A DNA stretch of 64,000 nucleotides from Hydrangea macrophylla (taxonomy: Eukaryota; Streptophyta; Magnoliopsida; Cornales; Hydrangeaceae). The notes under the pieces were generated by a model. It was not told where the DNA came from and ran no database searches. It saw only the letters and a list, made by a program, of their open reading frames with translations. A program made the position numbers and the translations under genes. Shown in pieces: positions 42,910-53,975 of the stretch. Each line of letters begins with the position of its first letter. Position 1 is the first letter of the stretch. The stretch lies in NCBI GenBank assembly GCA_033977485.1, contig CM066994.1, positions 30,615,637 to 30,679,636 on the forward strand, given 5' to 3'.

Positions 42910-45900
42910 ATGCCGCCGAAGGCGGGTAAGAAAACTACTGTTTCGACCAGTCAGGAGAACCCGCAGCTTGAGCAACAGGCTGCCTCCATGACCACCGAAT
43001 AGATAATGGCTGCACTGGCGTAACTCTTGGAGGGCCAGCGCCGAACACAGGAGCAAATGGAGGCATTTTTGGCCCGACAAGAGAAACGTCCTGCATTAGA
43101 AAACCAGCCTGAGAAGAGCGCCCCTATTCAAAGGCCCACTAGGGCACGCAGGCAAGCCCGTCCTGCCCCGGTGTCTCCACCGGATCGGGAGCACCCTGAT
43201 GATGGTGAGCGCAGCCAGGCGACCAGGCATTCACAAAGGCGAGCTCGGCCTGATCCTCGCCGGGTAGAGGATGCCAGGACTATCATCAATTGACAGCGTG
43301 CGGCAAGAGGGGAGGAGTCCGGACGGAGAGCCCGGGAATTGACCGAGGACCCTCCAGCCCAGAGCCAGGGGGATCTTAGGCACACGCTTTCCCGAACCTG
43401 GAGTCGGGCCCAATCCCCGAGGTATACGCGTTTTGAGGAAGAGGCCTCATCCGATCCAACTTACCTCTCGGATATAGAGAGGAGAACCGGGCGAGATGAT
43501 GTAAAGGCCCAGGTCGAGGAATTACAGCAGCAAATTGAGAGGTTAAACCGCAAGTCCGGCCATGACCTCACTAACACAGAGACTGAGTCACTCTATACCG
43601 CTCGGGTAACACGGTTTCCTATTCCACGGAAGTTCAAACCCCCTCACCTCAGCTCCTATGATGGCACAGGGAGTCCGGTGGACCACATCCGTACCTACAA
43701 GGCTCAGATGGCACTGGTCACCACGGTGGACGAGCTACTGTGCCTGGCCTTTCCCAGTACCCTCAAGGGGCTAGTCGCACAGTGGTTCCATGCTTTAAAG
43801 TCCCGGAAGGTCGACAACTTCAAAGCCCTCGGCAAGCTGTTCATCAGCCAGTTTGTCAGGATGCTCGACCGGTCGCAACCGGACACTCAGCTGCTGACTG
43901 TCAAGCAGCGCAAAGGGGAGTCCTTGAGGGAGTATGTGGACCGTTTCAACTAGCAAAGGCTCCTGATTCGCAATCTTAATGAAACGGCCGCAATCATGGC
44001 CTTCTGTTCGGGAGTTCAACACACCAAGGTTGCCACGTCGTTCCATTGCGACCGACCGGCAACCCTAGTGGAACTCTCGGAGAGGGTCAAAAAGTACATA
44101 GATACTGAAGAGTTCTTGAAGGCGAAATGCGCTGGCCAGGCAGGAGACGAATCACTGAAAGCCAAGCACAAGCGTGAAGGATTCGAGAAGGGCTCGGAAA
44201 AGAAGCCAAAGCATGATCAGAAGGATGTATGGGGTCCGCCCCCAATCGCTTTCACACCCCTTTCCCGGCCCATACATGAAGTCATGGCCGCCGCCGAGGT
44301 GCAAAGACTGCTCCAGCAGCCGGCAAAGCTCAGAGCCCCACCTGGTAAGAGGAACCGGAACAAATTCTGCCGCTACCACAGGGATCACGGCCATGAAACG
44401 GACGATTGCTTTAAATTAAAGATGGTAATAGAGAAGCTGATCGAGCAAGGACACCTGGCAGAATTTGTCACAGCAGATAGACACCGGCAGGACACCCGCG
44501 CTCCCGATCAGCCACCACCACTTGGCCACATCCACGTGATCTCCGGAGGAACATCAGGCGGAGGAGATTCACAGTCGGCACGGAAGAGGCATGCTCGGGC
44601 ATCCCGGGCGGATGTCTGGCAGGTCCAATCCACCGGCTCCTCCCCAACTGATGTTCTAACATTCACGTCCGACGACTTGCAGGGCGTCCACTGCCCCCAT
44701 GATGACCTGCTAGTTGTGACGCTTTTTATAGCCAACTATATGGTCTAGAGGGTGCTAGTGGACACAGGCAGCTCGTCCGACATTATGTTCACGTCGGCAT
44801 TCGATCAGCTTGGGATCTCCAGGGATCGGCTCCGGCCGATCGCCACTCCCCTGGTTGGATTCAATGGCTCCAGCACACAACTGCTCGGGACAATCGAGCT
44901 TCCAATTCTCATGGGGACTTACCCTTAGCAAGCTTCCGTGCTGACTAATTTTGTGATCGTAGAAGCCCCGTCGGCCTACAATGTCATCCTTGGCAGGCCA
45001 ACCCTCAACAAGGCCAGGGCGGTCGTCTTCACCTACAGCTTAACAGTGAAGTTCCCAACTCCTCAGGGACCCGGATGCTTGCGTAGAGATCAGAATACCG
45101 CCCAGAGTTGTTATGTTAGCTCGTTGCACCGGGGGGCAATCACAGAAACATTGAACATCCAAGAGATGGATCCCTGGGACCAGAGCGACACGATAGGTCC
45201 GATGAAAGAATTGGAACAAGTGATGCTGGATCCCGAGTACCCGAACTGCACGGTCAGCATTGGTACCCTACTGGAGCCTGGTCTGAAGGAAAAACTGACT
45301 CAGTTCCTGATACAAAATCAGGACATTTTTGCTTAGAGTCATGAGGATATGCCCGGGATTGATCCCCGGGTAATGTCCCATCGTCTCAATGTCAGCCCAG
45401 ACTGCCGCCCGGTCAAGCAGAAGAGAAGGGGCATGGCCCCCGAGAGACAGAAAGCAGTGAGTGAGGAGGTCGAGAAGCTCCTAAAGGCGAAGTCCATCCG
45501 AGAGGTCCACTATCCCGACTGGTTAGCTAATGTTGTTCTTGTCAAAAAAAGTAATGGGAAGTGGAGAATGTGCGTGGACTTCACCGACCTCAACAAGGCC
45601 TGCCCCAAGGATTGCTATCCGCTACTCAGGATAGACCTCCTTGTGGACTCCATGGCAGGCCACTCACTCCTCTCATTTATGGATGCCTACTCGGGGTACA
45701 ACCAGATCAGCATATACCCCAGGGACGAAGAGAAGACAGCATTCATCACTGACCAAGGCATGTATTGCTACAAGGTTATGCCCTTCGGTCTCAAGAATAC
45801 CGGGGCTACCTACCAGCGCCTGGTCAACCACATGTTCAAAGACCTCATTGGAAAGTCTATGGAGGTATATGTGGATGATCTACTAGTCAAGAGCCAGGAC

Positions 45901-48446
45901 AAGCCCGACCACCTCGAGCATCTGGCCGAGGTCTTCAGCATTTTGAGAAAATTTAGGATGAGGTTGAACCCGGCCAATTCCACCTTCAGCGTCTCGTCCG
46001 GGAAATTTATGGGCCACCTAGTCAGCAGACGAGGGATTGAGGCGAACCCCGAGAAGATCAAAGCCATCATCAACATACGGTCGCCCAATTCAACGAAGGA
46101 AGTTCAGAGCTTAGCCGGACGGGTGGCCTCACTGAATAGATTCGCCTCCCGAGCTACCGACCGGTGCCTGCCATTCTTCAAAATCCTCCGCAAAGCGTTC
46201 CAATGGTCAGAAGAGTGTGAAGAGACATTCCAAGAACTCAAGAAGTACCTGGCGTCCCCTCATCTCCTCTCAACACCCGTGCCAGGGGAAGAACTACTTT
46301 TATACTTGGCGGTGTCACCATCGACGGTTAGCTCGGCACTTATTCGGGAAAAGCACGGGATACAGTTCCCAGTGTACTACACCAGTCGGGCGTTACAGGG
46401 CGCAGAGAGCAGATACTCCCGCACCGAAAAATTGGCGTTCGCCCTTATCACCTCGACCCGAAGGCTCCGTCCTTACTTTCAGGCCCATGCCATTGTAGTC
46501 CTCACAGATCAACCTCTCCGCAGAATCCTCAGCCATCCAGACACGTCCGGGAGGCTCGTCAAGTGGGCATTGGAATTGGAAGAATTTGAAGTGATCTACT
46601 GACCCCGGACAGCCATCAAGGGATAAGCCGTAGCAGACTTTTTGGTCAAGTTTACGTATCCTGAAGACCCGATTGAAGAGTCTGAGCCCCCGGCCTTACT
46701 GCCAGGGTAACACTCAAACATCCCAACCTCGGTACTGCATGTGGACGGTTCCTCCAATCAGCAAGGCAGTAGGGCAGGAATCATCCTGACTACCCCCGAC
46801 GGTATCCAGCTCGAATATGCGTTAAGGTTTTGGTTCCGTTCCTCCAACAATGAGGCCGAATACGAAGCCCTCTTGGTCGGGTTACAGTTGGCCATCTCTA
46901 TGAGTGCACAACAGGTCCAAGGATACAGCGACTCCCAGCTCGTGGTCAACTAGGTTAACCAAGAGTACGAAGCATGGAAAGACAACATGGTAGCCTACTT
47001 GGCCCTTGTCCGAGCGGTTTCCAAGAAGCTCTGAGGATTCTCCATCACTCAAATACCCAGAGAAGAAAATACCAAGGCCGACCGGTTGGCTCGCCTCGCC
47101 TCGCCTCATCTTCTGAGTCACACCTGCCCGGGATAAGGATACAATACCTACCCAAGCCAAGTGTGATCAACTCAGAGGGCATGAAGGTAGACCCGGTCAC
47201 CCTGGAACCCAGCTAGATGGACCTGCTCGTGACATTCTTGACGATAGGGGGGCTACCAGACGACAAAGAAGAAGCCCGCTGGGTTAAATACCGGGCGGCA
47301 CGATATCATCTTTCTAACGGCATCCTCTACAAGAGGGGATTCACTATCCATACCTCCGCTGTGTCCACCCTGCACAGGTCCCAGCATTACTGTTCGAAAT
47401 CCAAGAAGGAGTATGCAGGAACCACGTCGGAAGCCGGGCACTCTCCAGAAAGGCCCTATTACAAGGATATTACTGGCCAACCATGGCCCGAGATTCGCAA
47501 GAGTACGTCCGAAGGTGTGACAAGTGCCAAAGATACTCTCCCATGATCAACCGACCGGGAGAACTCCAGACACCAATCCACAGCCCATGGCTGTTCGCCC
47601 AGTGGGGTATCGACATTCTCGGTCCCCTGCCAATGGGAAAAGGACAGGTCAAGTTCGCCGTGATAACCGTTGACTACTTCACCAAATAGGCAGAGGCCAA
47701 GCCCTTGGCGACAATAACCGAACGAAAAATAGAAGGCTTTGTGGAAAGGAATATTCTCAGTAGGCTCGGCATTCCCCAGGTCCTGGTCAGCGATAATGGC
47801 AGACAATTTGACACACCCATCTTCAGGCAGTTCTGCTCGGGCTACGGGATACTAAATCATTACTCCTCCCCCGAGCACCCACAAGCCAACGGTCAAGCCG
47901 AGGTAACCAACAGGACAATCTTGCAATCAATCAAAACAAGGCTTGAAGGCGCCAAGGGATGTGGACTGAAGAGCTACCAACCCTCCTATGGGCCTATCGC
48001 ACTACACCCCGAGCGGCAACAGGCGAGATGCCGTTCTCTTTAACTTACGGATTTGAGGCAGTGGTCCCCACAGAGCTCGGGTTGCCAACATACCGGGTGG
48101 CCAACTTCAGTGCGCCGGATAACGAAGAAGCTCTCAGGTTCGAACTGGACTTGGTAGAGGAAAAAAGAAACCGGGCCTACCTAAAGGTGGCGGCCTACAT
48201 GCAACGGGTTTCTCGATACTACAATAGCAAGGTGAAGCACCGCAGTTTTCTAGTCGGAGACCTCGTCCTCAAGGCAGTGAACCAGTCTACCTGAATCCCA
48301 AGCCATGAGAAATTGGGGCCAAGCTGGGAAGGCCCATACAAAGTAACCCGGGTCAACCGACTGGGAACTTACTGGTTACAGAGCATGGACGTGCACGATC
48401 TCTCTCATCCTTGGAATGTGCAACACTCCGCAAGTATTATCAGTAG
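42910..48446 (+). pseudogene. T2 gag-pol, multiply interrupted
   Basis: Same domain order as T1. Gag: PPHLSSYDGTGSPVDHIRTY, and the CRYHRDHGHETDDCFKLK knuckle at about 44370. Protease VDTGSS is intact. RT has YVDD at about 45867. The two RNases H (second: HVDGSSNQQGS at 46741) and integrase (SDNG, GQAEVTNR at about 47800-47910) follow. In-frame stops begin at 43000, 43021, 43291, 43951, 44746, 44926, 45334, 46600, 46624, 46708, 46951, 47032, about 47214, about 47687 and 48292. Frameshifts, judged against T1, are a 5-base gain near 47100, and one-base losses near 47350, 47960 and 48426. Eleven of the stops differ from the T1 codon by a single C-to-T or G-to-A change. Confidence 0.88.
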
Positions 48447-48589
48447 CAGTTGCCCACAGGAATTTAGTATTGGTAGAGAAATTTGTTTTTGTAGCTCTGA
48501 TTGAGCAACCGTTATAAATTTTTATTTTTAAATAAATAGTTTACTTTGAAAATTTACTCCTGTCAGTACCCCGTGCAATGCAAAAAAAA

Positions 48590-48800
48590 AAAGACCTTGG
48601 CTAAACACCAAGGCAGAAAATACCTTGGGCCTAACCCCAAGGCACAAAAGACCTCGGGCCTAACCCCGAGGCACCAAAGACCTTGGGCCCAACCCCAAGG
48701 CACAAAGACCTCGGGCTCCGAACCCTGAGGCACCAAAAAGACCTCGGGCTCCGAACCCAGGCACCAAAAAGACCTCAGGCTCCAAACCCAAGCACAAAAG
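48590..48800 (+). repeat. T2 hairpin array after pol
   Basis: About eight units of AAAGACCTCGGGCCTAACCC plus CGAGGCAC, some decayed to CCTTGGG/CCCAAGG with both halves changed together. Longer than the T1 array. Confidence 0.85.
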
Positions 48801-49583
48801 GACCCTACAGCCACCCATGTTCCAGGTCGATTTCCTATGGTCGCTCCTCACCACGCCCCCGCCTTCACAGGACGCTCGGGGGAAAGGGGATACTAGACCT
48901 AAACAGGAAATTACACAAAGCTTTGCTTAGGTCCAACCGATGATGGGGCCATACCCCTAGGTGGCCGACGATGGCGAGCTTCAAAGGACCCTGCAATCAC
49001 CCATGTTCCAGGTCGGTTTCCTACGGCCACTCACTCCCGCACTCCCGCCTTAGCAAAATGCTTGGGGGACAGGGGAATATTAGGCCAAAACAGGAAATCA
49101 CACCGGTCGCTACAAGAACTTGAAAGATATTCCTAAGTGCTTACAGTGATCAGAGATATATCCCGGACGGTAAAACATGATACACCTATGATACACCGGA
49201 ACATCCCGGATGGTGATACAGGGTATTCCTATAATACACCGGGCGATCCCGGATGCTAAACAGGACCAGTTTCTACAGCACTGCTAAATAAGACCAGTTC
49301 CTACAGCACTCCGGGCAATTACCTTTTAAACAGGTCAGAAAGACTAGGTGTTTTATTGGTTATGGTCCAAAAACATTTGCTAAGACAGGTGTTAGGTCGG
49401 CCAAGAACCGAGCGGATACTAGCAATTAAAATAGGCAGTGCAGAAACATAGTTAATAGAAAGTTTGACCTCGAGGGCCTTTTCATTAATTAAAAAAGAGA
49501 ACTGTACAAAGCCTGGGGGGCAGTTGTAGTAGCCTTCCCAAAAAGAAAAAAAAACTACAACAAAAATAAAAGGAAAAAAAAAA
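48801..49583. other. T2 spacer between pol and antisense gene
   Basis: Repeats the T1 modules CCACCCATGTTCCAGG and CCTTAGCAAAATGCTTGGGGG. It also has a local repeat of ACACCGGNNNATCCCGGATG (49170-49260) and CAGTTCCTACAGCACT (49265-49310). The conserved antisense 3' box is at 49466-49560. No gene on the plus strand. Confidence 0.6.
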
Positions 49584-51793
49584 CTAGTCCACCATCACTA
49601 CTTCTTCCTCCCCCGCAGCCTGCTCGTCAACGGAGGGGTCCCTAGCTGGTACAGCTTCAACGACGACCTCGGCTTCAGCGGCGACCTCGGAGTCAGCCTG
49701 GCCTTCCTTCCAATAACTGGACTCAGCCCAGGAGTACCCGGACAGATCCCAGTCAGGGTGGTCAGCAGCAGCCCGCTTCGCTAAGTCAGCGTAGCCCGTG
49801 AAGAACCTTGCCTCGAACTCCTCCTCGGCCTCCTTGGCTTCAGCCTCCCGAGAAGCAGTAAGCTCCGAGAACGTGGCCATCATGGCTTCCAGGTCCCTCT
49901 CGGCAGAGATCTTCCCGGACTCCGAGGCTGCAACCTTGGCCTCAGCAATCTTCTCGGCGGTGACCCTCCCGGCCTCCGCAGCAGCCGCCTTAGCCTCCGC
50001 AGCCTTCTGGGCAGCCTGCTCGGTTGACAAGGAATCATGGACCTCCCCTAGCTCCAGGGCTGTCGCCTGGGATCTTTCTTCCTCCACGGTGAGGGCAAAC
50101 TCCGTGGAATCCCAAGCAGCCCTTTCCATGAAAAGGTTGGCCTCAGCAGTGGCCAACCTCTCAGCAATGCCGGGAAGGGTGGTCTCGGCCCCGGCCGCAA
50201 TACAACCAATCTGCAAGAACAAAAAAATATTAGTATGCGCATGGAGGAAAAATTAATGTTCACATTACATAGAGACTTACCATGTGGCTGATGCTGTACA
50301 ACCAACCGATGATGGCCTCGGGGCTCAGTAGGCTGCACTTGTCAATCAGGCTCTGCAGCAGCCCGGGACGTACCCTTTCGCGGACTTCATCCGCTGTCTC
50401 GACCTCCAGCCTAGAGGAGGGGCCCGCGCGAGCAGTCTCCTCCATGCTCGGGAAGGAGACCCCGGACGGTTTGGCTACTGGGAGAAGTGGTGGAGGCGCA
50501 GCAGTGGTTATGCCAGGAGGAGGTGGTGGTGCAGCAATTGTAACCACGGGCATAGAAGTAGCAGCAGCTTCCTTCTCAGCCCGGATGGATATCCCCCAGG
50601 AAATCCTTTTCAGGGGCTGGCCCACCGTGGGATCTGACTTCTTCCTCTTTTGGCCAGCCCAGGCCATCAGCGCCGCGTCCTTCTCCTTCAACGTTGTCGC
50701 ATTCTTGGGAGCCATTTCTGCAAAATCGGAGAGTATGTCAGTTCAGTAAAATCCCAAGCGAAAAGAAAACCGGGCGGTCAAGAAATTGTACTTACCCAGA
50801 ATGATCGCCGGGAGGATGGGAGCTGTGAAGTTCTGGGGCTTGTAAGAGATCTTCGGGATTCCCGACCGAGTCAGTACCTTGTTAATATCAGTTGGGTCCT
50901 CCACTAGAGACAAGACCCGTGCTTGGAGCTCGTCGGGAAGACTCGGCGGGTCCACTGCTCCCACTACGAAGTAAATGCACCAACGGGTTAGTCAAGGCAA
51001 AGTAAAGAAACTAAGCAAGAAAGAAAGGGTGCTTGGGCATACTCCTCAACTTCCCTGCCCAGGAGGTCTCCAGCTAAATACCCGGCGCCCTCTCACACAG
51101 ACCCAGGGTGGACACTTGGAAGAATTTCTTCTTCCATCCCTTATTGTTGCTCGGGCAGTTAATAATTATCTTTCGCCCCTGCCTGGCCCCGAGCGAGAAG
51201 AAACCGGCCTCCCCGTGAACCTGGAAAGGCCGGTGGGTCCAGAAGAACTCCTGCAATGTGAGCTCATACCCGAGGACTTGGGGCCACAAGGAGATGCACC
51301 CCATCAGGTATCGCCAACCGTTCGGAGCAAGTTGCCCGGGGGAGATCCCGAGGTAAATGAGCGCATCCTGGGCAACTGGGTGGATAGGCAGGCAAAGGCC
51401 CGCCATGAAAGCATCCTCGTACAAGGTGACGAAGCCCGACTCGTGGAAGTGAGCTCCGCCATCGTGCACGGCAAGAGAAAAGGGACCAAAAAGTTCATAC
51501 CTATCCCTAATCCGGTCCAAATTAGGGCCACGTAGAATACTGACGATGGACTCGCATGAGAAGACGACCCCGGGGCTGTTCGGTACAGACCCCTCATCGC
51601 CTGACCCCCGAGACATTGAGGCTATGGGAGAATCCCAGCACGTTTTCTCGTGAAATGCCTGAGCAGGTATTATTCCCTCACTATGCTGGTCAGAGGGGGC
51701 TAGAGAAGGAGGGTCTGGGCTTGAGCTCATGGACCCTGACCGCACTTGCTCGTCTTCCAACCGGGATGACGAGTTAAAATCTAAATGGCACAT
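49584..51793 (-). CDS. T2 antisense gene: four-exon 'gypsy-type transposon' domain protein, one stop
   Basis: Exons 51793-51043 (751), 50963-50796 (168), 50717-50281 (437) and 50210-49584 (627), totalling 1983 bases or about 660 residues. Introns GTATGC..TCGTAG, GTAAGT..TTGCAG and GTAAGT..TTGCAG have phases 1, 1 and 0, as in T1. The only defect is TAG at 51076-51074 in exon 1, where T1 has CAG. Exon 1: SGFVTLYEDAFMAGLCLPIH, ISPGQLAPNGWRYLMGCISL and NCPSNNKGWKKKFFQVS. Exon 3: basic QKRKKSD then a Pro-rich stretch and GWLYSISHM. Exon 4: a long Ala/Glu coiled coil (QKAAEAKAAAAEAGRVTAE) and FFTGYADLAKRAAADHPDW. Retained frame through four exons in an element whose gag-pol has 15 stops is notable. 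Confidence 0.75.
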
Positions 51794-52234
51794 GACTAAG
51801 TTTGTGGAAGACCGAGGGGGCAGACGACCTAAGAATGGGTCAAGAACTCCTAACCTGATGTACAGAGGAGGTAGATCTAACAACCTAAACGGCAGGTCGT
51901 ACAAGACTCTAGAAGAACGATAACTCTCTCTCAAGACTGTCCCGGGAAAACCCGTTCGGTCAAACTGCTCTAGCGTACCCCCGGATTGAAAGAAATGACA
52001 AAACCTAAAAAAGAAGAAATCCCACGCTCGTTCTAGCCTAAGTGGGTTTGCACCCTCCAGCTTTGTTCAGATAAGAAGAAAAGAATGAAGAACTGAAGAC
52101 AAAAAGGAAGGACTTACAAGGTTTAGCGTAGAAAAGAGGTCGGGAATCATGCTCGGGAATCTTGAATGCTCTCAAACCGCTCGGTAAACTCTCTCACTTG
52201 GTAGTAGGAACTGAAAAAATGGGCAACTGTTCCT

Positions 52235-52370
52235 TATATAGGAATAGCGGACGGTCTAGATCAATCAGATCCAACGGATCAGGAATTTTCCCGCCAAGAG
52301 TCGCCAACAACTGTCACCTCGGGCACGTGAAGGGTCACCTCAAAAGATGTACGCATTAAATGCGTGACGT
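52235..52370 (-). promoter_or_regulatory. Antisense promoter of the T2 gene
   Basis: TATATA at 52240-52235 (CCTATATAAGGAACAG on minus), G-box CACGTG at 52324-52329, GCATTAAATGCGT and ACGTGATGG beyond. This matches the two T1 antisense promoters in order and approximate spacing. Confidence 0.6.
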
Positions 52371-52623
52371 GATGGTCCGGTTATCACGCGACTATTCGAT
52401 TACATCCAAACTGACTCCGCTGAGCCCTGACCAGGCAAATTACTCCCTGACACATGGCAATGCCCATACCCAAGCTCCTACCTGCACCAGTCGGTTACTC
52501 TACCTGGTGACCTGGAATGTGGGCCCCATCCCGAGCAGCGTTCCCAGAGGACATCTGGACGGTTTCCAAGGAATACTGATTTTTAAATTCTCACTCGATG
52601 AAGCATCCAGTCAGTTCCGAAAA

Positions 52624-53251
52624 ATGGGGGGCAGCTGATATGTCCAAAATTATCTAGCCATGAAGCCGGTCTGCCATGTCACCAAGAGGTACCGATTATT
52701 TCGGTAAAGGTGCCATTAGCCGAGCCATCCCGAGGACTTCGTCAGAACCGCGCGGTTCTTGCCAACAGACCAGGATCGTGGGCCCGCGGTATCCCGTGGA
52801 CTTGATCTATCAAGCAATTTCCTAAATCAGCTACAAGTCTGCAAGATGGAAGGTGGCAGTTTCCTAAATCGCTTAGGAAACTTTCCCCAAATTACGTAAA
52901 TCAACTCTAATTAGATTGGGTTTCCTAATCCTGTTAACTTACCATGTAAGGGTGGACTCTTGCATCTATAAAAGAGCCCACCTACCTTGTCAATAAGGAT
53001 CCCGAAAAATAATTCTCTAGCTAGCAAGCACACAACAGAGAACTCACCACCAACACGCATATACCCGGCCGGTACTACTGGTAGTGCCGCCCATCTTTGT
53101 TGGCTCACCAGGCTCGCTGGTGATCTGCTAGTGAGAGTGCACAGACACAACCGTGGACGTAGGTCACCTCGTTAACGGGATTGAACCACATACAAATTGT
53201 TCCTATCTTATTTTCTCTCTAAACCCTTCTTACCAATTTTAGGCAGCATCA
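52624..53251 (+). repeat. T2 polypurine tract and 3' LTR
   Basis: AATGGGGGGCAGC (52623-52635), then the 616 bp LTR (52636-53251), followed by the target duplication GGAAC. Confidence 0.93.
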
Positions 53252-53659
53252 GGAACCACCGCTACGCTTGCTTTTACGCACCCGCATCGATGTGAGTTGT
53301 CCTAACTCACTTGGTATATTATAGAATTATTCTATGTGTATTATGTAAATACCCAGTGTGTCCTGTGTGACGTACCTGTTAAGTATTAAATATGTGAATG
53401 TTGAGATTTCTACTTATATGATGAACGCATGTTTAGTTAATTATACTCCATGCTTAGTTAATAATCGTTGTTATTCCTGCTTATCATACTTTACGATTAT
53501 ACCATCATATGAACATTCATATAAACATAGTCGAGTCATGATGTCAATATTGACGTTCGCATGGTTAGTCAAGGAGATTAACCCAATCATATTGTTATAC
53601 ATGTTGAGTGGACCGCAGTGGTCTGAATGGTACAGTCAATCAATGGGAACCACGATAAA

Positions 53660-53975
53660 ATTCTATAGGGCCCTGTTACGCAACGATAGTCAAGGTTTCC
53701 ATTGAAATCATTGAAGTGGAACATGAGTTGATGGTTGATACGCTATAGGGCCATGTTAGGCGACGATAGCAAAGTATCCATCTAAACTTGAACACAATAG
53801 TTACCTTTCTAATGCTATAGGGCCCTGCTAGGCAACGATAGCGCTGTAACTATTCTATTCTCCCGGCAAGGTCACGAGGACCTAAGAGTCCAATGATTAC
53901 ACCCTTTTTAAAAAACCAAAAGTACTATAGGGCCCTGCTAGGCGACGATAGCAACGTAATCATTCTACTTTAAGC
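53660..53975 (+). repeat. Interspersed 28-base repeat in the last solo-LTR segment
   Basis: CTATAGGGCCCTGCTAGGCA plus ACGATAG recurs at about 53664, 53741, 53814 and 53927 with unrelated spacers. The rest of 53257-54680 is non-coding and carries a GGCGTGAC end typical of the LTR class. Confidence 0.8.

Larger units (their letters stand above)
42233..53251 (+). mobile_element. T2: complete but decayed Tat-lineage Ty3/gypsy retrotransposon, 11.0 kb
   Basis: LTRs are 616 bp each (42233-42848 and 52636-53251). The target duplication GGAAC lies at 42228-42232 and 53252-53256. The LTRs differ at about 34 positions, 31 of them transitions, making T2 roughly three times older than T1 by this measure. 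The plus strand holds gag-pol (42910-48446) with about 15 stops and four frameshifts. The minus strand holds one spliced antisense gene (51793-49584) that is open except for one stop. It has no counterpart of T1 gene B. Confidence 0.92.

Noticed and set aside
53660..53975. CRISPR-like pattern of a 28-base repeat with unrelated spacers
   Set aside because: Only four diverged copies, spacers of unequal length, plant context inside an LTR, and no cas genes.
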